A DNA stretch of 11,283 nucleotides from CAYLZN01 sp964387935 (GTDB lineage: Bacteria > Acidobacteriota > Vicinamibacteria > Vicinamibacterales > JAFNAJ01). A program made the position numbers and the translations under genes. Shown here piece after piece: positions 5,948 through 11,283 of this stretch. Under the pieces are notes generated by a model, which saw only the letters and a list, made by a program, of their open reading frames with translations, was not told where the DNA came from and made no database searches. Each line of letters starts with the position of its first letter. Position 1 is the stretch's first letter. Location: the NCBI GenBank assembly GCA_964387935.1, contig CAYLZN010000190.1, positions 1 through 11,283 of the forward strand, read 5' to 3'.

Positions 5948-7744
5948 GTGCGCTTTCGGACGAAGGTCTTCCTGTCGGCGTTCGCGGTCGCGGGGTTGAG
6001 CCTGCTCGTGGCCACGCTCTTCATCTCCTGGTCGATTCGGCAGCGGATGCTCGCGCAGATCGAGGAAACGCTGGTCGCCGAGGCGGAACTCACGGCCCGT
6101 CTGCTCACCAGTCACGACGAGACCCTGACACCCGAGGCGTTCGACCGCGAGGCCGATACCCTGGGCGCCGTCGTGCGGGCGCGCGTCACGCTGGTCGCCG
6201 CCGATGGTCGCGTGCTGGGGGACTCGGTGGCCAGCGGCGAGGCGCTCGCGCGGCTCGAGAACCACGGCCAGCGCCCCGAGGTGGTCGAAGCACGCGCGAA
6301 GGGCATCGGCAGGAGCCAGCGCCACAGCACGACCGTGGACGAGGACATGATCTATGTAGCCGTGGCGGTGGATCGGGGCCCGCTCGCCATCGTGCGCCTC
6401 GCGCTTCCGCTGACGACGGTCAAGAACCAGCAGAACGCCGTGTTTCGCGTCGCCATGCTCGCCCTGGTGCTGGCGCTGCTGGGAGCCGGAGCGCTCGCCT
6501 GGGTGTCGTCCCGCGTCCTCAGCCGCCGCCTCGACGAGCTCGCCAGCGTGGCACGTCGGTATGCGGCCGGCGACGTGTCGCAGCGGGCCTACGACCGCGG
6601 CCACGATCACGGGGACGACGAGGTGGGCGCGGTGGCGAGGGTCCTCGACGACTCGGTGCAGGCGCTCGGACGGCGGCTGCGCGACCTGGCCGACGAGCGG
6701 GCGCGCGCCGAGGCCATCCTCTCGGGCATGGTGGAGGGCGTGCTCGTCGTCAACGAGGGCGGTGACATCCGCATGGTCAACGACGCCGCCCGCCGGATGC
6801 TGAAGCTCGAGGAGCCCGCGGTCGGCGAACCCTACGCCGAGGTGATCCGTCACCCGGACATCGCGACACAGGTCCGGCAGGCCTTGGCCGGCGAGTTGAC
6901 CGCCGGCCTCGAGCTCCCCCTGAGCCGCGAGCCCGGCCGGGTGTTCGTGGCCCGTGCCGCGCCCGTGCGCGCCACCGACGTGCGAGGCGCCGTGCTGGTG
7001 CTGCACGACATCTCGGACCTTCGACGCGCCGACCGGGTGCGCCGCGACTTCGTGGCGAACGTGTCGCACGAGCTGCGCACGCCGCTGACCGCCATCCGCG
7101 GCTACGTCGAGGCCCTCATGGACGGGCCCCCGTCGGCGGCGGAGGCCCAGCGCTTCCTCGAGATCATCGACCGCCACGCGTGGCGCATGGAACGCCTGGT
7201 CAAGGACCTCCTGCGGCTCGCGCGACTCGATGCGGGCCAGGAAGCGCTCGAACGCGCGCCGTGCGACCTGCCGTCGGTCTTCAGCGGGGTGCTCACCGAA
7301 CTGGTGCCGACCCTCGAGGGCCGACAGCAGCGTGTGGAGGTCGACGTCGCCCCGGACGCCACCGTCGTGCTGGGCGACGCGGTCAAGCTCCACGACATCC
7401 TGCGGAACCTGCTCGAGAACGCATCGAACTACGCCCCTGAGGGCAGCAGCATCACGCTGCGGGCCAGACGTGAAGGCGAGGCCGTCCTCATTGCCGTGCT
7501 CGACCAGGGGCCGGGAATCCCTGAGGCCGACCTCCAGCGGGTCTTCGAGCGGTTCTATCGGGTCGACAAGGCCCGGTCGCGGGAGACCGGCGGGACCGGG
7601 CTGGGGCTGTCGATCGTGCGTCACCTCGTGGACCTGCACGGGGGCAGCGTGTCGGCAGCGAACCGCCGCGACGGAGGCGCCGTGTTCACGGTCCGGCTGG
7701 AAAGCCCGACGCTGGGCGACCCCCCAGCGACGCCTGCGCACTGA
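5948..7744 (+). CDS. phoR: PhoR-like sensor histidine kinase
   Basis: A 598-residue inner-membrane kinase starting with GTG at 5948, preceded by GGGGAG nine bases upstream. Order of parts: TM1 at about 7-30; a periplasmic sensor of about 135 residues; TM2 at about 167-188 (MLALVLALLGAGALAWVSS); a HAMP linker to about 240; a PAS region from about 258 (MVEGVLVVNEGGDIRMVNDA); the dimerisation/phosphoacceptor helix with His374 in VSHELRTPLTAIRGY; and a GHKL ATPase with N-box NLLENASNYAP (Asn491), DQGPGIP (519-525), FERFYRVDKARSR and GGTGLGLSIV (548-557). All catalytic motifs are intact. This is the PhoR/WalK architecture, so the kinase should phosphorylate Asp52 of the adjacent regulator. Its periplasmic domain is larger than that of short PhoR proteins, so it may sense a ligand directly. 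The stop codon falls inside the tRNA-like fragment described next. Confidence 0.92.
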   Translation: MRFRTKVFLSAFAVAGLSLLVATLFISWSIRQRMLAQIEETLVAEAELTARLLTSHDETLTPEAFDREADTLGAVVRARVTLVAADGRVLGDSVASGEALARLENHGQRPEVVEARAKGIGRSQRHSTTVDEDMIYVAVAVDRGPLAIVRLALPLTTVKNQQNAVFRVAMLALVLALLGAGALAWVSSRVLSRRLDELASVARRYAAGDVSQRAYDRGHDHGDDEVGAVARVLDDSVQALGRRLRDLADERARAEAILSGMVEGVLVVNEGGDIRMVNDAARRMLKLEEPAVGEPYAEVIRHPDIATQVRQALAGELTAGLELPLSREPGRVFVARAAPVRATDVRGAVLVLHDISDLRRADRVRRDFVANVSHELRTPLTAIRGYVEALMDGPPSAAEAQRFLEIIDRHAWRMERLVKDLLRLARLDAGQEALERAPCDLPSVFSGVLTELVPTLEGRQQRVEVDVAPDATVVLGDAVKLHDILRNLLENASNYAPEGSSITLRARREGEAVLIAVLDQGPGIPEADLQRVFERFYRVDKARSRETGGTGLGLSIVRHLVDLHGGSVSAANRRDGGAVFTVRLESPTLGDPPATPAH

Positions 7745-7779
7745 ACCGAAGAATGTCGGCTCGAACCCGACCGCCCTTA
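7742..7779 (+). other. 3' part of a tRNA gene, possible integration scar
   Basis: GTCGG (7755-7759), the 7-nt loop CTCGAAC and CCGAC (7767-7771) form a perfect T-arm, followed by a 7-nt segment CGCCCTT and an A in the places of the acceptor 3' strand and discriminator. Before it, CCGAA (7746-7750) and GAAT fit an anticodon-stem 3' strand and variable loop, as in Arg- or Gln-type tRNAs. No matching 5' half (D-arm, anticodon 5' strand, AAGGGCG acceptor strand) exists upstream, where phoR is coding. The loop has C instead of the near-universal T at position 54. No CCA follows. It therefore looks like a non-functional 3' fragment of the kind left at att sites; chance similarity is not excluded. 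Confidence 0.4.
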
Positions 7780-7828
7780 CGGGCATGGGGCGCGGGCGGC
7801 TGCGAATTAACGAGCCCGAAACAGCCTC

Positions 7829-7855
7829 GTCACACCAGGTACAAGAGCGGTTCAT
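7829..7855 (+). promoter_or_regulatory. GT-CA repeats in the receptor leader, weak Pho-box candidate
   Basis: The 7780-7926 leader of the receptor gene contains GTCACA (7829), GTACAA (7839) and GTTCAT (7850), spaced 10 and 11 bp. This loosely resembles PhoB/PhoP direct-repeat sites (11-bp steps, GTCA/GTTCA cores). The last repeat lies about 72 bp before the ATG. The match is poor and no convincing -35/-10 was found, so it is offered only as a place to test. Confidence 0.2.
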
Positions 7856-7926
7856 AGCATCCTCGGCAGGGAGCGGCCCGCGCAAAGCCCCGTGGCCGCC
7901 ACACAAACAAACCGCCAGAGGATCCA

Positions 7927-10707
7927 ATGACATTGAAGCAGTTGATTCGCGCAGGGTCGTTGTTCGCCCTCGTCGCACTCGTGGCCTGGGAGCCTGCCGT
8001 CGCGCAGACCCCCCCGGCGCGTGGCGCGGCCGGCAGCGCTGATGCGGCCCGCGTGACGGGCCTCGTCCGCGACGAACGCAACGCCATCACCCTTCCGGGC
8101 GTCACGGTCGAGGTCGTCGGCAAGAACGAAGTGGCCTACACCGACCTAGACGGCCGATACACCCTGCTGCTGGCGCCCGGCTCCCACGAGCTGAAGTTCA
8201 CGATGGAAGGCTATGGCGAGCGCCTCGTGCAGGTCGAGGTGGGCACGACGCGCGTGGTCGAAGTGAACGTCCCGCTGACCATGTCGAGCTTCCTCGAAGA
8301 GGTCACGGTGACGGCCGAGTCGATCACCGCGGATACCTCGAGCGCGGAGGCCCAGCTGGTTGAACGCAAGAACGCGCCGGTCATCACCGACAACGTGGGC
8401 GCTCAGGAGATGAAGCGCAACGGGGACACCGACGCGGCCTCTGCCATGACACGCGTCACGGGGCTCTCGGTGGTGGACAACCAATACGTCTTCGTCCGCG
8501 GCCTCGGAGAGCGCTACAGCAACACGACGCTTTCTGGTTCGGTCGTGCCCACGACCGAACCGGACAAGAAGGTCGTGCCGCTCGACCTGTTCCCCGCCGC
8601 GCTCATCGACAGCGTCCAGGTGGCCAAGACCTACTCGGTGGACAAGTCGGCGGAATTCGCCGGGGGGCTCGTCCAGATCGTGCCCCTGAAGTTCTCCAAC
8701 AGGCTCGTGTTCGACACCGCGTTCGGTCTCGACTGGTTCGAGAACGCCACGGGCAAGGACGTCTTCCTGAGCCCTCTCGACGGAAAAGACTTCTGGGGGT
8801 TCGACAGCGGGGCGCGCGCGCTGCCCTCCGCGTTCCCAGACAGCAAGATCGTGCGCCGCGGGATCTACACGCCCGACGTCGGGTTCTCCAAGGAGGAGAT
8901 CACGGCGTTCGGCCGTCTGCTCGAGAACCGCTGGCTTCCGACCACCGAATCGGGAACCATCGGGCCCAGCTGGAACCTCGCGTTCGGTAACAGCTTCGGC
9001 AAGCTGAGCGTCATCGCGAGCGTCCGGCACTCCTACAAGGAGGAGTTCGTCGAGGAGAACCGGAAGTTCTACTACATCGGCGAGGGCGGCGAACTCCAGC
9101 CGCTCACCGACTACGACATCCAGACGGGCACGCAGAAGGCGCAGCTGGGGGCCGTCGGCAACGTCGCCTACCAGCTGAACTCGAACCACCGTCTCGGCTT
9201 CGACAACTTCTACACACATTCGGGACGTGACGAGGGTCGGTACTACGAAGGCCCCAACCTGGACAACAACCTGTTCTTCAGGAACTCCAGGGTGCAGTTC
9301 ATCGAGGAAGGCCTGTACACGGCGGCCCTGAGCGGCGACCACTATTTCCCTGGGCTCGGCAACAGCCGCGTGGACTGGCGTGGGAGCTGGGGCTCGGCGA
9401 GCCGCGACGAACCCGACCTGCGTGAGACGCTGTATCAGCGGTCCCTCACCGGCGGCACCCTCGTGCTCGCCGACGAGTCGCAGAGCGGGTTCCGGATGTT
9501 CAACACCCTCGACGACGAGACCCTCGACATCCAGGCGAACTGGAGCATCCTCGCCGCGCTTGCCGACCGTCCGGCCCTGTTCAAGTTCGGGCCGCAGTAC
9601 GTGCACCGCACCCGCGACTTCGCATCGCGCCGGTTCCGCTTCATTCCGACCAACCTGGTGACGCTCGACCTTTCGCGCACGCCCGAGCAGCTGTTCGTAC
9701 CCGAGAACATCGGTCCAGCGTTCCGTTTCAACGAAGAGACGCGCCCGGTGGATGCCTACGACGGCGATCAGGAAGTCTTCGCGGTCTACGGCATGGGCGA
9801 TTTCGTCCTGGGCGCCCGCAGCCGGCTGGTGGCCGGTCTCCGCGTCGAGAACTTCGACGAGACCGTCAACACGTTCGACCCCTTCGGCCTCTTCGAGCAG
9901 ACGATCACCGCCAACATCAGCGAGACCGACTTCTTCCCGTCGATCAACTACGTCTACCAGCTGCGTTCGAACCAGAATCTCCGGTTCGGATTCAGCCAGA
10001 CGACGAACCGGCCCGAGTTCCGGGAACTGGCGGCCTTCGAGTTCACGGACATCATCGGGAACCGCGCAGTCCGGGGAAACCCCGACCTGGTCCGGGCCCT
10101 CATCCAGAACTACGACGTCCGCTGGGAGTACTTCACTGGCGGCAGGAACGTGCTCGCGGCGAGCGCGTTCTACAAGAACTTCGACGACCCGATCGAGCGG
10201 GTCATCACGGGGTCGGCCCAGCCGCTCAGCACCTTTCAGAACTCCGACAGCGCGCGGAACTTCGGCCTGGAGGTCGAAGTGGGCCAACAGGTGACCGACT
10301 TGTTCTTCATCGGGGCGAACTACACCTTCGTGGACTCCGAGATCACGTTGGCGCCGGAGGACCTCACGGTGCAGACGTCGCAGCAGCGCGCCCTCGCCGG
10401 GCAGTCCGCGCACCTGTTCAACCTCACCGCGGAGATGCTGCTCGGCGGGTTCCAGGCCCGGCTGCTCTACAACTTCTTCGACGACCGGATCTCGGACGTG
10501 GGCGCCTTTGGCGCGCCCGACGTGGTCGAGGAAGGTCGCGGCACCCTGGACCTGGTGCTCCTGCAGCGCTTCGGCCCACTCTCCCTTCGACTGGCGATCG
10601 ACAACCTGACCGATGCCGAGTACCTCTACACGCAGGGGGGACTGGACCAGCGCACCTACAAGCTGGGACGGGCGATCCGGTTCGGCTTCGGTTACTCGTT
10701 CTTCTGA
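7927..10707 (+). CDS. TonB-dependent outer-membrane receptor with carboxypeptidase-regulatory domain
   Basis: A 926-residue outer-membrane active transporter powered by TonB-ExbBD. Start ATG 7927 has AGAGGA at 7917-7922. Signal peptide 1-26 (cleavage AVA|QT). A carboxypeptidase-regulatory-like beta domain spans about 44-117, with LPGVTVEVVGKNEVAYTDLD then GRYTLLLAPGSH. The segment EEVTVTAES follows, then the plug at about 145-255, with VFVRGLGERYSNTTLSGS and the plug end KSAEFAGGLVQI (240-251). The barrel fills the rest, with the late-barrel ARNFGLEVEVG strand and a C-terminal strand RAIRFGFGYSFF ending in Phe, as expected for Bam recognition. The plug resembles receptors with 'GDTDAASAMTRVTGLSVV' motifs that often sit beside a secreted repeat protein, as here (37-bp gap). 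The substrate is unknown. Being downstream of phoBR suggests, but does not prove, phosphate-linked control. Confidence 0.95.
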   Translation: MTLKQLIRAGSLFALVALVAWEPAVAQTPPARGAAGSADAARVTGLVRDERNAITLPGVTVEVVGKNEVAYTDLDGRYTLLLAPGSHELKFTMEGYGERLVQVEVGTTRVVEVNVPLTMSSFLEEVTVTAESITADTSSAEAQLVERKNAPVITDNVGAQEMKRNGDTDAASAMTRVTGLSVVDNQYVFVRGLGERYSNTTLSGSVVPTTEPDKKVVPLDLFPAALIDSVQVAKTYSVDKSAEFAGGLVQIVPLKFSNRLVFDTAFGLDWFENATGKDVFLSPLDGKDFWGFDSGARALPSAFPDSKIVRRGIYTPDVGFSKEEITAFGRLLENRWLPTTESGTIGPSWNLAFGNSFGKLSVIASVRHSYKEEFVEENRKFYYIGEGGELQPLTDYDIQTGTQKAQLGAVGNVAYQLNSNHRLGFDNFYTHSGRDEGRYYEGPNLDNNLFFRNSRVQFIEEGLYTAALSGDHYFPGLGNSRVDWRGSWGSASRDEPDLRETLYQRSLTGGTLVLADESQSGFRMFNTLDDETLDIQANWSILAALADRPALFKFGPQYVHRTRDFASRRFRFIPTNLVTLDLSRTPEQLFVPENIGPAFRFNEETRPVDAYDGDQEVFAVYGMGDFVLGARSRLVAGLRVENFDETVNTFDPFGLFEQTITANISETDFFPSINYVYQLRSNQNLRFGFSQTTNRPEFRELAAFEFTDIIGNRAVRGNPDLVRALIQNYDVRWEYFTGGRNVLAASAFYKNFDDPIERVITGSAQPLSTFQNSDSARNFGLEVEVGQQVTDLFFIGANYTFVDSEITLAPEDLTVQTSQQRALAGQSAHLFNLTAEMLLGGFQARLLYNFFDDRISDVGAFGAPDVVEEGRGTLDLVLLQRFGPLSLRLAIDNLTDAEYLYTQGGLDQRTYKLGRAIRFGFGYSFF

Positions 10708-10744
10708 GACCTTGCGAGACTCCGTCAACCAGAGACCATCCATC

Positions 10745-11283
10745 ATGACGCGTCATTTCTTCACGCCTTCACTGCTGGCCCTCGCAGGCGCCCTGACCCT
10801 GTCTCAGGTGGCGCCCGTGCACACCCAGACGTCGGTGCCGGGGATCGACAAGCCGGTCATCGTCATCACCGGCACGATCACGTCGACGGTCAACTGGACC
10901 AACAACTTCTATTACGTGCTTCGCGGCGCGGTCTTCGTCGAGGAGGGGGGCACCCTCAACATCCAGGCTGGCACCCGGGTCGTCGGTGAGGCCGGCAGCG
11001 TCGGCACCCTCATCGTCAAGCGCGGCGGCCGACTCAACGCCATCGGCACGCGGGAGCAGCCCATCGTCTTCACGTCCGATCAGCCCATCGGCGAGCGTGC
11101 CCGCGGCGACTGGGGCGGCCTCATCATCAATGGGCGGGCCCCCCTCAACATCCCCGGCGGTGAGGGCGAGGGCGAGGCCGACACCGGCGTCTACGGTGGC
11201 AGCGACCCCAACGACAACAGCGGCTCACTGCGCTACGTCCGCGTCGAGTTCGCCGGGACGGAGTTCAGCCCCGACAACGAGCT
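10745..11283 (+). CDS. Secreted beta-helix-type protein, receptor partner (truncated by the window edge)
   Basis: The first 179 codons of a gene that runs past the right edge. A signal peptide is visible (MTRHFFTPSLLALAGALTLS, cleavage near VHTQ); there is no lipobox Cys, so it is a soluble or surface protein rather than a lipoprotein. The mature part has short beta-strand repeats of parallel-helix character: VEEGGTLNIQAGTRVVGEAG, LIVKRGGRLNAIGTREQPIV, then FTSDQPIGERARGDWGGLII. It continues with YGGSDPNDNSGSLRYVRVEF and a FAGTEFSPDNE ending. This pattern is familiar from secreted proteins encoded next to TonB receptors in Bacteroidota and other phyla. The ATG lacks a strong Shine-Dalgarno (AGAGA at 10730-10734). 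It follows the receptor stop by 37 bp with no terminator, so co-transcription is likely. A role as surface ligand-capture partner of the receptor is inference. Confidence 0.8.
   Translation, partial: MTRHFFTPSLLALAGALTLSQVAPVHTQTSVPGIDKPVIVITGTITSTVNWTNNFYYVLRGAVFVEEGGTLNIQAGTRVVGEAGSVGTLIVKRGGRLNAIGTREQPIVFTSDQPIGERARGDWGGLIINGRAPLNIPGGEGEGEADTGVYGGSDPNDNSGSLRYVRVEFAGTEFSPDNE

Noticed and set aside
7700..7779. A complete, functional tRNA gene
   Set aside because: No D-arm, anticodon 5' strand or acceptor 5' strand is present upstream, and the T-loop lacks T54.
8146..10746. 866-residue minus-strand open frame over the TonB receptor
   Set aside because: Antisense shadow rich in Arg/Glu/Val/His, with no domain; the receptor on the plus strand is complete end to end.

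Overview
The window looks like chromosomal DNA of a GC-rich Acidobacteriota bacterium, most likely from the Vicinamibacteria/Luteitalea side. This is inferred from gene content: a VWFA-related secreted protein of the acidobacterial type, a TonB-dependent receptor with an N-terminal carboxypeptidase-regulatory domain, and an ImuA/ImuB mutagenesis pair. No rRNA or other taxonomic marker is present.

Layout. Positions 1-877, minus strand: the 5' end of imuB and the complete imuA, the start of an SOS-type translesion (mutasome) operon that continues off the left edge. Positions 878-1030: a compact divergent intergenic region holding a sigma70-like promoter for imuA with a direct-repeat operator candidate, a perfect GGAG-headed palindrome (REP-like), and nine 7-bp repeat units that end exactly at the lysC start codon. 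Positions 1031-3714, plus strand: aspartate kinase (lysC), coupled by a GTGA overlap to an MFS exporter of the MFS_3/EntS type. Positions 3715-4953: a 240-bp gap with an 11-bp-spaced direct repeat, then a secreted VWFA protein. Positions 4954-5239: a gap that appears to hold the decayed end of a DUF3891-like gene. Positions 5240-7744: a PhoB-like response regulator and a PhoR-like histidine kinase. Positions 7745-7926: a leader that begins with what looks like the 3' part of a tRNA gene (possible integration scar). Positions 7927-11283: a TonB-dependent outer-membrane receptor followed 37 bp later by a secreted repeat/beta-helix-type protein cut by the right edge.

How the genes may work together. 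imuA-imuB is a damage-response unit. lysC and the transporter form a translationally coupled pair, so flux into aspartate-family amino acids and export of a small molecule may be linked. The most system-like block is the right half: a Pho-type two-component pair next to a TonB receptor and a surface-protein partner, which suggests nutrient-limitation (possibly phosphate) control of an outer-membrane uptake module. The substrate cannot be read from the sequence. All genes from lysC rightward are on the plus strand. The long open frames antisense to them are codon-bias shadows.
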